Assembly: GCF_000287335.1 (NCBI RefSeq)
Contig: NC_018419.1
Coordinates: forward strand, 124,001-188,000
Direction of reading: 5' to 3'
DNA length: 64,000 nt
Source of the DNA: a secondary endosymbiont of Ctenarytaina eucalypti
GTDB lineage: Bacteria > Pseudomonadota > Gammaproteobacteria > Enterobacterales > Enterobacteriaceae
Part shown: one piece after another, positions 1-9,419 of the stretch
How positions within the stretch are numbered: the first letter of the stretch is position 1
Layout of the letters: each line of letters opens with the position of its first letter
Made by a program: the position numbers and the translations under genes
The notes under the pieces: generated by a model
What the model was told of the DNA's origin: nothing
The model's input: only the letters and a program-made list of their open reading frames with translations
Databases searched by the model: none

Positions 1-1095
1 GACCTGGCGCGGATGTCTGAATTGCAGTACGGCACAATCCCCGAGCTAGAAAAAAAACTGGAAGCAGCGGCAACATTTAAGGAGGAAGGGTTCTGCTTAC
101 TGCGTAACCGGGTAACCGATATCGAGATAGCCGAAGTAGTGGCACGTTGGACGGGTATTCCCGTATCGCGGATGCTAGAAAGTGAGCGGGAAAAGCTGCT
201 GCGCATGGAGCAAGACTTACATCAGTGGGTTATTGGTCAGCATGAAGCCGTGGAGGCTGTGTCTAACGCCATTCGCCGCAGTCGTGCGGGCCTTGCGGAT
301 CCTAACCGGCCGATCGGTTCTTTTATGTTTCTGGGGCCGACCGGAGTCGGTAAAACAGAGCTATGCAAAGCACTTACTACCTTCTTGTTCGATAGCTATG
401 ACGCTATGCTGCGTATTGATATGTCTGAGTTTATGGAAAAACATTCGGTATCGAGATTGGTTGGTGCCCCTCCAGGCTACGTCGGCTATGAGGAAGGAGG
501 CTATCTGACTGAAACTGTCCGACGTCGTCCTTATTCAGTTATTCTGCTGGATGAGATTGAAAAAGCGCATCCGGATGTATTTAATATTTTACTGCAGGTA
601 TTAGATGACGGACGTTTAACGGATAGTCAAGGACGTACAGTGGATTTTCGAAATACCGTCGTTATTATGACCTCCAATCTGGGCTCGGAGCTCATTCAAG
701 AGCGCTTCGGGCAGATGAGCTATCAGGAAATGAAGCGGATCGTGCTAGATGTTGTCAGCCATCATTTCCGGCCGGAGTTTCTTAATCGTGTAGATGAGAT
801 CGTTGTCTTTCATCCTCTGAGTCGAGAGGATATCAGCGATATTGTGCAAATTCAGTTGCAGCGTCTTTACCAGCGTCTAGAAGAGCGTGGATATAAAACT
901 ACTATCAGTGAAGAAGTGTTAGCACTGCTTGAACAATCCGGCTTCGATCCCGTCTATGGTGCGCGGCCGCTAAAACGGACTATTCAGCAAGCAATTGAAA
1001 ACCCATTATCCCAGCAGATCCTGTCGGGTCAGTTGTTACCGGGTAAGCCAGTGCATCTGCAGGTGCTAGATGAACATATCGTAGCTAGACAATAA
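1..1095 (+). CDS. clpB: ClpB disaggregase, C-terminal part (5' end outside window)
   Basis: ClpB is the cytosolic Hsp100 AAA+ disaggregase that works with DnaK to rescue aggregated proteins. The frame is open from base 1, which already encodes the middle-domain end [11 protein letters not shown], so the ATG at 13 is internal and the gene enters from the left. Visible are the second AAA+ module with Walker [10 protein letters not shown], the pore loop [13 protein letters not shown], Walker [14 protein letters not shown], sensor region [11 protein letters not shown], and the C-terminal D2 small domain [17 protein letters not shown]. The C-terminus lines up with the E. coli protein to its last residues. 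Nothing suggests decay in this part. Whether the N-terminal half is intact cannot be seen. Confidence 0.97.
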   Translation, partial: DLARMSELQYGTIPELEKKLEAAATFKEEGFCLLRNRVTDIEIAEVVARWTGIPVSRMLESEREKLLRMEQDLHQWVIGQHEAVEAVSNAIRRSRAGLADPNRPIGSFMFLGPTGVGKTELCKALTTFLFDSYDAMLRIDMSEFMEKHSVSRLVGAPPGYVGYEEGGYLTETVRRRPYSVILLDEIEKAHPDVFNILLQVLDDGRLTDSQGRTVDFRNTVVIMTSNLGSELIQERFGQMSYQEMKRIVLDVVSHHFRPEFLNRVDEIVVFHPLSREDISDIVQIQLQRLYQRLEERGYKTTISEEVLALLEQSGFDPVYGARPLKRTIQQAIENPLSQQILSGQLLPGKPVHLQVLDEHIVARQ

Positions 1096-1130
1096 TGTAT
1101 AGTCTGCAGAGTTGATGCTCCGGTTAGATG

Positions 1131-1152
1131 TCACGGCGTGACGCTGCCGTGA
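1131..1152 (+). terminator. Possible terminator hairpin after clpB
   Basis: A 7-bp perfect stem TCACGGC / GCCGTGA with an 8-base loop starts 36 bases after the clpB stop. There is no clear U-tract behind it, so a role as terminator is only suggested by position. Confidence 0.3.
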
Positions 1153-2177
1153 GACTTGCATTTTGCATCAACTGTTCGGAATCATCTTGACGATGCCTTA
1201 TGCAAGCCTTTGTTGAATAAGTAAAAGTGTGTGTTATCAACGAGCTGATTATAAAGTTATTCCTACATGATCTAGGCAGGATTTTACCTCTAATAGCGTT
1301 AGACTGTTAAGTGATTTGATTACTTAAAAAGTCTTCTCTATGTTCGCATTATAACTACACAGCGTCAGATAATCGGTTAGAATTATTCTAAACCAGTATA
1401 GGGATGTTTTATCCAAGCAGTAATGGCTGTTAACCTGCTGTTTTTTTAATCGCGCTTTTACGCTAATAGTTATAAGAATATCGAAGATGCAGCATGCTCA
1501 AGCAGCGAGATAGGCGGTTGTAATTTTCTGGTGAATGTGATTTATCAAATCCGGTATAGTTGCTGCATTGGTGGTACTGCTTTACAACAAATTGACCAAA
1601 TAATTTATATATCGCGTTGTTCATAGCCAGATGGTTCTAATGAATCCTTCTGCATTTTTTGACGCCTATCTTCTGGACTATCTATCCTCCTTCATCAAAA
1701 AAATTTAACGCCTTTTCTATCAATGACTTTATAGATATATGCATCGCGTTTTGAGGTTGTATTGCTGAGATAGTCTATCAGTCTAGACTGAAGAGAAAAA
1801 GATAGGATATTTATCCTAGCATTTTTTCTGTCATAAGTTTAAAAATTGCCTCAACGTAGCCCTATCAGCCCCCTAGCGAACGGATAAATGGCTGTTTCAT
1901 TATTAACGCTCCACTTAGATGGTTTGATCTGAGTCAGCAAGCGGGCCGACTCACCGTCTAAGAGCAGTGTTTTCTATCTCCATATAAGAGAGGTAGGCTG
2001 ACTCCGTCATGAAGATTGTTAGAGAATCTTGCTGCTTAATCGGCTTGTATAAATAGGCTAAAAAGCCATCGTACACTACGGCTTTGCTGATAGTAACCAC
2101 TTGTTAGAATGCATGTACTCAGCACAGCTAATAATGTTTTCGCTTGAAATGTATTCAAAGCTGCGCATAGGGCAAAA
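1153..2177. other. Non-coding, unexplained stretch
   Basis: About 1 kb between clpB and the fieF-like gene. All frames are broken and I recognise no gene remnant. In E. coli clpB is followed by an rRNA operon, but no 16S, 23S or 5S motif is visible here. Confidence 0.5.
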
Positions 2178-3110
2178 ATGATTACTTGGATAAAGCATTA
2201 TGCTTTTGCTAAGGTTCCTAAAAAAAACCTGACGCGTCTTGCATCCCTTATTTCACTTGGCATCGCGCTAACGTTAGTGTGCCTAAAAATTTGGGCATGG
2301 CGGGAAACGGGTTCCATTGCATTACTGGCCTCATCGGCGGATGGTTTAGTCGATGTATTCGCTGCACTGGTGACCCTGACGGGCGTATGTTACGCTCAGC
2401 GGCCTGCGGATAGAGGACATCGTTTTGGCCATGGTAAAGCAGAAGCTATAGCTGCATTTGTGCAGGCAATGCTGTTAGTGGCGGCGGGAGTTGCGCTTGG
2501 AATAGAGTCTGGTGGCCGTCTCATCACCCCACAAGGGCTTCCTATAAAAAAGCTCGGCATCATGGTGATCGTCGTCAGTACGCTCTGCGCTAGTTTTCTA
2601 GTGACAATGCAAACACTGGTGGTGAAACATACCAAATCAACGGCGATTGCTGCTGATCGTATGCACTACATCACTGATGTTGCAGTAAATATCGCGGTAC
2701 TTTTTGCCCTGATGCTTGAGTACCAGGTTGGTTGGGTAAGGGCAGACGCCAGCGTTGCACTAGCAATTTCCTTCTATATGGTATGGTATGCATGTAGCAT
2801 GATTGGCTCAACGCTTTTCCAATTGCTCGACCGTGAACTTGATAGCGCCGATCGTAAGCGCATCACTTCTGCCGTGCTGAGCTGTCCGGGTGTTGAAGCA
2901 GTTCATGACTTGCGCACCCGCAACGGCGGAGATCGTATATTTGTCGAGCTTCATGTGGAAGTACATGGGCAGTTAACTGTGGACAGAGGGCACGCTATTT
3001 GTAACCATGCGGAAATAGTGGTTAAGACCTTGTTTACTGCAGCAGAGGTTTCAGCTCATCTTGAGCCGGCCGGGATTACGGATGATCGTCTTGACGATCT
3101 CATAAAATAG
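2178..3110 (+). CDS. fieF: FieF-like cation diffusion facilitator
   Basis: Inner-membrane proton-coupled exporter of divalent metals (Fe/Zn type), 310 aa, about the family length. Six hydrophobic helices precede a cytosolic domain. Metal site A is present as DGLVD (D55, D59) and HYITD (H163, D167). The second site is PADRGHRFGHGK (D78, H81, H85). The cytosolic domain has VHDLRTR, ELHVEVH and an end reading AHLEPAG. A Shine-Dalgarno AGGG lies 6 bases before ATG. The protein fits the family well, but its C-terminal third (LLDRELDSADR, EPAGITDDRLDDLI) is unlike my recollection of enterobacterial FieF and more like alphaproteobacterial homologues, so transfer or an unusual paralogue is possible. 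The neighbours usual in E. coli (cpxP, pfkA) are not recognisable. Confidence 0.85.
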   Translation: MITWIKHYAFAKVPKKNLTRLASLISLGIALTLVCLKIWAWRETGSIALLASSADGLVDVFAALVTLTGVCYAQRPADRGHRFGHGKAEAIAAFVQAMLLVAAGVALGIESGGRLITPQGLPIKKLGIMVIVVSTLCASFLVTMQTLVVKHTKSTAIAADRMHYITDVAVNIAVLFALMLEYQVGWVRADASVALAISFYMVWYACSMIGSTLFQLLDRELDSADRKRITSAVLSCPGVEAVHDLRTRNGGDRIFVELHVEVHGQLTVDRGHAICNHAEIVVKTLFTAAEVSAHLEPAGITDDRLDDLIK

Positions 3111-3974
3111 CACAGGAGAAAGCTATTCCAAGGCCGATGTTCCTTCACCAGTAGAAAAATACTAACTAAAAAACCCCGGCTGCCTATTTCGCTTATTGAA
3201 TTAAGAAGAATATGTGACGTCTATCTCAGACCAGACCGGTGATTAAGTGATACGGATATGGTTCAGCGCTTTTTAAAAGTCTCATCCGATTAATTATAAT
3301 GTTTATTGCTACCCCCGCCTCCCCTATGAGCTTATTATAGTCATTCAGACTAAGGGGTGACTCGGAAATGAGTGTGCAAGTTCAAGATTAGGAGTATAGA
3401 GCGGAGGACTAGACAAAGCATGAGAAAACTAATTGAATGATGATAACATACGTAATCTTTTTCTTCAAAAGTGCGTCAGGATATTCATCCTGAATATATG
3501 TGCCGTCAGCTAAGGCTGGGCTAATTTTCTAGTGAATTTTTTATTAAATCCTTCAGAGTCAGTGCATCCCCAGAGCGAGTGTATGATTAATCTGAAAAGC
3601 AGCCATCACACATCGAGCTCTCTAATAGTAGGTGATGCTTACGCTTTATTGTTTTTCGACTCCCAGCAGCCAGAGAGTCAATAGTCTTTCACCAAAACTT
3701 TAAAGCTATTAGTATTAATGACTAGAAGGTTCATTCTATCGTATATTGATGTTTACATGCTAATATGCATAATCTATTCTGACTGATATGCACAGAACTG
3801 TCTTTGCATATGATCAGCCATGACCTGATTGTCAACAGTAATTTAACAAAGCCCTTCTAAGCAATTAGCAAAAAGTATTAACATCAGTTTTAAACGTATT
3901 GACACCTGGGTTATTAGCCTCGCATGAGCAGTCATGTGATCTATGACGCAGTGAAAAATTCTGCTGTTTTCTTG
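3111..3974. other. Non-coding, unexplained stretch
   Basis: Broken in all frames. In E. coli the tRNA cluster thrU-tyrU-glyT-thrT lies beyond coaA, but I see no tRNA cloverleaf here. Confidence 0.45.
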
Positions 3975-4860
3975 GTGTAGAAATTTCTGATATATTCATC
4001 TATTACTGCACGCAATCAGCGATTTCAGAGAGGCTGTTAGTACGCTGGAGAGTTGGTTCTTTGAGACTGGATTTTTTCAATAAAAATAATTGTTTGCAAC
4101 GAGTATGATCATTTCACACAACACTTGCCGAATATTTCGATTTTTCAACCACTACCTGCATTTGATGCTGCAGATCCACTAAAAACCAGTCAGTAGTCGC
4201 TTCTGATACCTTCCATACAGGTTGTCATTATGATAAAATATAGAATGAAAACATCAGCGAATTAGACGATCCGCGCATAAACACTATTAACGCAGTAACT
4301 ATTCAGTTGCAATCAGCCTCTGAGCGACAGCGATTACGCCTGGAAACAGATAAAAGGGATTCTTCATTGTCTTAAATTATCTGAAAGCACCCTATTCCAG
4401 TTCCAAAATATTTCTGAGAGGTTATTGGTAACTCTGTATAAATGATAGCGGGAAGAGATAGGTTATAGATTCCAGCACTGGACTGCATGATGCGAAGGAA
4501 TGCAGCGAATAGTCATTTTATTATCCCCATAGCAAGAACCTACCCTGCTAGTAATTTGTCATATAAACCCTAATGTATGCGATTTCAATACATCTCTCTA
4601 TGCTCTTGATTCCCATGCACTGAGAAAGACGTTGTCAACGCTTGCGGTAGGCCTCATCGATGCGTATTTTACGGCCTACAGGGACACGGGGCTATCGCTA
4701 ATAATATCGAGTTTATGATCGTCTTCGTCTTCGTCTTCATCTTCAGTAAATGAACGCCTACCATATCAAAGCAAAACATCTTCATGGCGGATAGGTGTAT
4801 TTTTGGAGGCACGTTTGAAAATGAGAAAGTGGGTCTGCTCGATAGGGGGTTGATGAACAA
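3975..4860 (+). pseudogene. coaA: Pantothenate kinase fossil
   Basis: CoaA would catalyse the first committed step of coenzyme A synthesis. Pieces in shifting frames follow E. coli CoaA in order: near 4080-4150 LAEYFDFST for VAEIYLPLSR; 4255-4370 NTINAVTIQLQSASERQRLR for STTARVLQALLSRWPEHRR, then TD and GILHC for TTDGFLHP; 4495 NAANSHFIIP for the APVYSHLIYDVIP region; about 4590-4620 DF..SLYALDSHALRKT for DFSIYVDAPEDLLQTW; 4660 DAYFTAY for DSYFHNY; 4750 MNAYHIK then QNI for INWLNLKQNI. The P-loop is destroyed and stops are frequent. It lies convergent to birA, exactly as coaA does in E. coli, which supports the reading. Ends are approximate. Confidence 0.75.
4720..4746 (+). repeat. Hexanucleotide microsatellite CGTCTT/CATCTT
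   Basis: Three to four imperfect tandem units of CGTCTT ending in CATCTT inside the coaA fossil. The interval between two recognisable CoaA segments here is about 17 bases longer than expected, close to the length of the array, so it probably expanded after inactivation. Confidence 0.6.
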
Positions 4861-5079
4861 TAATTAGAAATAGCAGTAATCCTACTTTTCTTTATGACAC
4901 AATTCTTTATAGCGATGATTTGACTGCGTTAGGCATGATGATGCTCGGCAGTATGATGAGATCGAATTAATCTAGCTCTGGGCTCGTCGGCATAGAAACA
5001 AAATAGGCGTGGCATTGCTGCGGACATGATGCGGACTCCGTTATTGCATAGGGAATCTACTATTTCCTCTATTGCGATG

Positions 5080-6045
5080 CTATGATGATAGACCGCGTAG
5101 TGATATTTCGCCTCCTAAATACGCATGGCGTTCTCCGTTTTGCTCCAATAACAGAGCGCCTTGTGAGTCGATTCCACGCGAAATGCCTCTAATTTCACGA
5201 TTACCAATAAGCAATTTCACTGGCCGGTCAAAGAAGTTATCCAACGCTTTCCAGCGACCTACAAAGGGCGCGAACCCATCACCCTCAAACTGCTGCAGTG
5301 CTTGACGCAACGTATCAGTCAGTTCAGCGACTAGCGCATTTCGATCGATGGCGATACCCGCTTCTTGAAGATTTATCCAATCCTGATCGATAATCCCTGC
5401 AGCAGGCTTGCGCATTGCTAAATTAATACCTGCACCGATCACAATATGGGCAGCATCGCCGGCATTACCGGTAATCTCGACGAGGATCCCCGCTAGTTTG
5501 CGATCTTTAAGATAAAGATCGTTTGGCCATTTCACTCTTACCCCTGCAGCACCCAGACGTTGAAGGGCTTCTGCCATGACGATACCAACCATCAGACTGA
5601 GTCCGCCAGCAGCTGCCGGCCCTTGCTCAAGACGCCAATAGAGGGACAAAGAAAGATTATTGCCGAACGGAGATATCCACTGCCTACCCCTTCTACCGCG
5701 TCCCCGTGCTTGATATTCTGCCACGCAAGCATCTCCGGGCTCTAAGGTGCCGATATGCTCGATTAAATACTGATTGATAGAGTCAATAATTGGTAGGACC
5801 GCCAACCGACCTGACCGTAAGCGCGCGCGGATGGCGGCGCCATCTAATAACTGCAGAGGCGCATGTAACCGGTACCCTTTACCAGGTACCGTAAAGATAT
5901 CCACGCCCCAGTCGCGTACTGTTTGAATGTGTTTATTGATGGCAGCACGGCTCATGCCCAACGCCGCGCCAAATTGTTGGCCAGAATGCAGCTCTCCATC
6001 AGCTAGTAAACCGATCAGCTTAAGTGGGATGCGTACGTCTTTCAT
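5080..6045 (-). CDS. birA: Biotin-protein ligase / bio repressor BirA
   Basis: Bifunctional BirA makes biotinyl-5'-AMP, transfers biotin to the carboxyl carrier protein of acetyl-CoA carboxylase, and as a dimer represses the bio operon. Length 321 aa as in E. coli. The N-terminal winged helix (residues 1-60, with [12 protein letters not shown] as recognition helix) is complete. The biotin loop GRGRRGRQW starts at 115, KWPNDLYLK is at about 172-180, and the catalytic-site lysine is K183 (DRKLAG). The C-terminal SH3-like domain is present. The ATG overlaps the murB stop as ATGA, so the two are translationally coupled. Retention of the DNA-binding domain fits the operator seen upstream of bioB/bioA, so it is probably still a repressor. 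Confidence 0.96.
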   Translation of the reverse strand: MKDVRIPLKLIGLLADGELHSGQQFGAALGMSRAAINKHIQTVRDWGVDIFTVPGKGYRLHAPLQLLDGAAIRARLRSGRLAVLPIIDSINQYLIEHIGTLEPGDACVAEYQARGRGRRGRQWISPFGNNLSLSLYWRLEQGPAAAGGLSLMVGIVMAEALQRLGAAGVRVKWPNDLYLKDRKLAGILVEITGNAGDAAHIVIGAGINLAMRKPAAGIIDQDWINLQEAGIAIDRNALVAELTDTLRQALQQFEGDGFAPFVGRWKALDNFFDRPVKLLIGNREIRGISRGIDSQGALLLEQNGERHAYLGGEISLRGLSS

Positions 6046-7079
6046 GCGATCACGCCCAGAGCATCCACTTCGCCATTAGCGCCAATGAAGCGCACTTCGG
6101 GCTCTAGCCAGACGGAAAACCGGTCTGCAACTTGTAGTCGAATATGCCGTGCTAGCGCGGCGATATCCTCACCGGTAGCCTGACCCGCATTTATTAACAC
6201 GAGCGCTTGTTTATCATGCAAGGCGGCGCCGCCGAGGCGATAGCCCTTAAACCCACACCGATCGATTAGCCAACCGGCTGCTAGCTTTACTCTTCCACCA
6301 ACTTGGGGATAATGCGGGGCGTCTGGGTGGCGGCGGAGAAAGTTTTCTGCTGCCGAGGCAGTAATAACCGGATTTTTGAAGAAACTACCAGCATTACCTT
6401 GTTGCGATGGATCAGGTAATTTAGTGCGGCGCATTGCGCACACTGCATCATAAATCTGCCGGGGGATAGCCTGTCCAGCATTTAGGCGGCTTAGCTCGCC
6501 ATAGTGTAAAACTGGCCGCCAGGCTTTAATGAGCTTGAGGCCCACCGCAACAATAGCATGCCGTTCGCGTAGATTATGTTTAAAAATACTATCGCGGTAG
6601 CCGAATTCACATTCAGCCCCGCTCAAACGGCATCTGGCGCCGGTTTCTAACTGCAACACATCGACATATTCACAGAATTTTTTTAGCTCAACGCCATAGG
6701 CTCCAATGTTTTGTATGGGCGCAGAGCCAACACAGCCCGGGATCAACGCTAGATTCTCTAGACCTGGCATGCGCTTTTCGAGGCAAGTATTGACTAGATC
6801 ATGCCATACCTCTCCTGCGCCCACATGTAGATGCCAGGCTTCAGAGTCTTCTTTGATTTTGACCCCCGTAATCCGGTTGAGGAGCACGGTGCCAGAATAG
6901 TTCTCTAGAAAGAGCACATTGCTACCGCTGCCAAGCAGGAGGACGCATGTAGCCTCCTCCGAGGCCTGCCGCCAAAACGTGAACAACTCGGTTTCCGTAC
7001 GGGCTACGATTACGCGGCGCGCCAACGCATCAATTGCAAAGCTGTGCAGAGATTTTAACGCTACACTGTAAGTTATCAT
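6042..7079 (-). CDS. murB: UDP-N-acetylenolpyruvoylglucosamine reductase
   Basis: MurB reduces enolpyruvyl-UDP-GlcNAc to UDP-MurNAc with NADPH and FAD in peptidoglycan synthesis. FAD-binding motif [12 protein letters not shown], substrate segment [24 protein letters not shown], catalytic serine in [10 protein letters not shown] and C-terminal glutamate in [10 protein letters not shown] are all present. I chose the ATG at 7079 (345 aa) because it has AGG 7 bases upstream and matches the E. coli start; an in-frame ATG at 7097 has no ribosome site. The start region overlaps the rraA fossil on the opposite strand, so its 5' leader appears to be recruited from dead coding DNA. Forms an operon with birA. 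Confidence 0.96.
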   Translation of the reverse strand: MITYSVALKSLHSFAIDALARRVIVARTETELFTFWRQASEEATCVLLLGSGSNVLFLENYSGTVLLNRITGVKIKEDSEAWHLHVGAGEVWHDLVNTCLEKRMPGLENLALIPGCVGSAPIQNIGAYGVELKKFCEYVDVLQLETGARCRLSGAECEFGYRDSIFKHNLRERHAIVAVGLKLIKAWRPVLHYGELSRLNAGQAIPRQIYDAVCAMRRTKLPDPSQQGNAGSFFKNPVITASAAENFLRRHPDAPHYPQVGGRVKLAAGWLIDRCGFKGYRLGGAALHDKQALVLINAGQATGEDIAALARHIRLQVADRFSVWLEPEVRFIGANGEVDALGVIA

Positions 7080-7487
7080 CACTTGACCTGTTGTCATCGT
7101 TTAGTGGCCGTTATTCTACTCGATCTAGCAGTAAGGCTGCGAATGACATTACACAATCCCGTCGGGAAGGTTTACTGGATGATAGAGAATCACGCCGCTC
7201 TTTTATACATTGTTATTACGAAATGCTTTTCGTCTCGGCGATACCGTGTTTTTATTGTTTCCACCTCAAGAATTATATCTTGAAGAGAGAAATCCGTTTA
7301 GGGCATCGGTGCCGGCACCGATAGCATGTGCTTCCTGCATTACATAAAGTCCTAAAAAGACCCAATCATCATTTCTAAAGAGCGCTAGCTCTGGAAGAAC
7401 ATTAACGGCTGTAGGGATCTCTTTTATGGATGATCGGACGTCTTATGTTATCTCGAGATCATGTGCTTTGGGATACTCTCGATTTTT
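7040..7487 (+). pseudogene. rraA: RraA (RNase E inhibitor) fossil
   Basis: Frames on the plus strand follow E. coli RraA in order: WPLF near 7107 for EPLF, then RSSSKAANDIT for RSSFGGQIIT (from about 7125), EGLLDDRE for DNGLLYDLLE (7170), ALALEE for the VDDLEEL region (7383), TLTAVG for ALAAIPVG (7401), and LSRDHVLWDTLDFL for FSGDHLYADNTGMIL (7447-7485). Several stops and frameshifts are needed. It is convergent with the zapB fossil, as in E. coli. RraA modulates RNase E activity. Its 5' end runs under the start of murB. Confidence 0.6.
7305..7322. repeat. 18-bp perfect palindrome ATCGGTGCCGGCACCGAT
   Basis: A perfect self-complementary 18-mer, GC-rich compared with its surroundings, inside the rraA fossil. 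The core GTGCCGGCAC recurs at 17629-17638. Confidence 0.7.
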
Positions 7488-7488
7488 T

Positions 7489-7731
7489 AATAAAAGGTTG
7501 ATGTGAGATCAAAACATGAGCGCGAAAACTCTCTTGCCATACATGCTGTTCCTGCTGAAGCTTCTCGTTTTAGTGCAGCCGTGACTCACTATTGTTCTAA
7601 GCCCGTTCAAGTGCCTGGCTTAGGTTAGTGTTCTTTTCTTTTAGTGCCTCGATTTCAATTTTTAGAAGCCTGATAGTATCAATTTCCTGCTAGACTTGTG
7701 CTTCAAGTTTATCTAATACTGCGAATGCCAT
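7489..7731 (-). pseudogene. zapB: ZapB (Z-ring associated coiled coil) fossil
   Basis: Reading down from the ATG at 7731 one frame gives MAFAVLDKLEAQV, stop, QEIDTIRLLKIEIEALKEK and NTNLSQALERA, stop. Later EKLQQEQHVWQESFRAHVL appears. This parallels E. coli ZapB [20 protein letters not shown] and LKEKNNSLSQEV with about its full length of 81 codons and no obvious indel, but with at least three in-frame stops. ZapB normally stabilises the division ring. The neighbouring rraA and glp fossils match its E. coli location. Confidence 0.85.
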
Positions 7732-7989
7732 TTGCTTCTATTAAAGATCCCGGAGTCTTAGTCAGAGATGAATCTAAATACAATTTTGTAATGTGCTTTT
7801 CATTATAGGATATTTTAAGTATAGAGCTTTCCTGTTTCCATACACATTCTTTTAGTTCAGCAGAGTTCATGCGTAGTTAAGTCTAATTTTGACAAAAAAT
7901 GCTCTTACTTTTCATTTGTAAATTAGATCTATTCTGAACATTTATGATTTTAAGAATAGATCATGAGGAAGGTTAATTTTATCTTCCCT

Positions 7990-8372
7990 TGCGCTATGGA
8001 CTCCTATGAAGTGCTATGCACATGCTTCCGTAATATCAGATGCTCAACGCAGCTTATCTAAAGAAAACGATTGTCGTCTACTATTGCTTTTGTGCATGCT
8101 TTGAGCTGTGAGCAGTCAAATTATGCAGTTATATTTGATACGAAAATAATATACCTAAGATGAGAGGCATGAGCTAAGACAGTTCATAAGCGAATCTACT
8201 CATGAACAGGACTACTTTAAAGTATTGTCTCAAAGAGAATAAAAAAACGGTAGTTATGGTGTTGAAAAACAGAACTGGGCGTGTAAGAGTGGCATCTGAG
8301 GTGAATGGCGCAACGCATAACATGAGATCTGTACCAGATGTATCATCATATCGCAGTAGCACGACTCTATAA
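7990..8372 (+). pseudogene. glpK: Glycerol kinase fossil (middle part)
   Basis: In order, in shifting frames: DSYEV..YAHASVISDAQ for DGLEDYIRSNTGLVIDPYF (from 7997), FDTKIIYLR for VDTWLIWKM (8129), MNRTTL for NASRTML (8200), VVMVLKN for KMLEVLDI (8250), VRVASEVNGATHN for VRRSSEVYGQTNI (8282-8320). The N-terminal and C-terminal thirds are missing. GlpK would phosphorylate imported glycerol. The fossil is followed by glpX, the E. coli order. No glpF piece could be identified. Confidence 0.65.
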
Positions 8373-8430
8373 ACTCTCCCGGTTTTGATAAAACAGAGCG
8401 TTACTGAACGCTCAGCAAATCGGATGCCTG

Positions 8431-8720
8431 CTAGCGGTTACGATACACCTTACTTTCATAATACTTTCTGGAGTAAAAGCAGACGACGACCGATAAGAGA
8501 AGTCGTGCAGTAGGGTACAGTATTATTTAATAATCAGATTGATAGGATGGACCATACCCTTTCCCTGCTTCTTCAGGCACAGGGCATGGTAGTAACGATA
8601 ACTAAAAGAAACTTGGCGCTGATGGATCTACTATCTTTGTGGCCCTCTTCCCCGACATGCTCCTGTTTAGAGCATGTTTAGGTGCTTATGTGAGTCTGTG
8701 TGCTTATGAAGCCTACTCAA
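8431..8720 (+). pseudogene. glpX: Fructose-1,6-bisphosphatase II fossil
   Basis: Pieces match GlpX in order: REVVQ, stop, GTVLFNN for KLIVGPGAKGTIDLN (about 8498), MDHTLSLLLQAQGM for the ADNLRNVAAALGK region (8550), VVTITKR for TVTILAKPR (8591), IFVALFPDM for VFAIPDGDV (8633). About half the gene length remains with stops and shifts. Position directly after glpK fits the E. coli glpFKX order. Confidence 0.5.
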
Positions 8721-8992
8721 AATAGGGAGGTTTATAATGGTTTTCACAATCGCGAAACCGAATTAAACTGCTAGGACGTAGCTAACAGTATACGTATCGT
8801 CTCGAAATCTGTTTACTTTCGGTATTTCCTCGCGAAAATTCTCATGTATTCAAAAAATCTGTACAATTCCCTCTTTGGGGGTAGGCGGAGGTAAAAAATT
8901 ATTAATGATCAACTGTATTGTTAGTTCTCTAAAGTAAGTAGCTAAATCTGCACTGAGTGAGATAAAGATACTGGGATATCTGCATGATAGAT

Positions 8993-9031
8993 TGTCACGC
9001 CGCTGCGCGTACGTCGCGTAGCGGCGTGACA
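8993..9031. repeat. GC-rich inverted repeat, 17-bp stem
   Basis: TGTCACGCCGCT.CGCG and its complement CGCG.AGCGGCGTGACA form a 17-bp stem with one G-T pair and a 5-base loop TACGT. It is much richer in GC than its surroundings. Lies about 390 bases downstream of the bioD stop; no U-tract follows on either strand. Confidence 0.8.
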
Positions 9032-9350
9032 TGATGCATGTTGCCTTGAAGGGGACGGACCTCTTTCTGAGTTACGTTGAGAGGTACACTTCCTAATCTA
9101 GATATAATCTGCGATTTTTTTCCTTTCTCTTAGGCTATGCGAGAGCGGTTTTTTTACATGTACTGCCGGAAGTATAGGATTGATGATATATTCTGGAAAG
9201 ATGCAGCTTGCATTCGAGCCCGGATTTCTCTGAATAAATAAGGATAACGCGCTTCTTAAAAACCATCTGGAGAGCTAATTTTCTACGTTGAAAATATTTA
9301 TAATATCCTAACACTACCTGTTGCTCGCAAGCGAGAACTACCGATGAGCT

Positions 9351-9379
9351 TCATGGAGGGTCATGGAGGGTCATGGAGC
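9351..9379. repeat. 10-bp tandem repeat TCATGGAGGG, 2.9 copies
   Basis: Two exact copies of TCATGGAGGG and a third truncated copy ending in GC lie 40 bases beyond the bioD stop. Confidence 0.9.
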
Positions 9380-9419
9380 AATCGCCTGAACTTCTTTTCT
9401 GCTCCTAACACCGGTCTAT

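Larger units (their letters stand above)
8721..9419. other. Non-coding stretch with inverted and tandem repeats
   Basis: No recognisable gene. Contains the long inverted repeat at 8993-9031 and the 10-bp tandem repeat at 9351-9379. It is the junction between the glp block and the biotin block. Confidence 0.5.

Noticed and set aside
1096-2177. rRNA operon expected after clpB
   Set aside because: No conserved 16S, 23S or 5S motif is present in the interval.
7034-7324. Plus-strand open frames overlapping the murB start
   Set aside because: Better explained as rraA remnants on the plus strand; no ribosome site or full-length similarity.
7732-8500. glpF fossil
   Set aside because: An initial partial fit was better explained residue by residue by glpK, in longer runs, followed by glpX.
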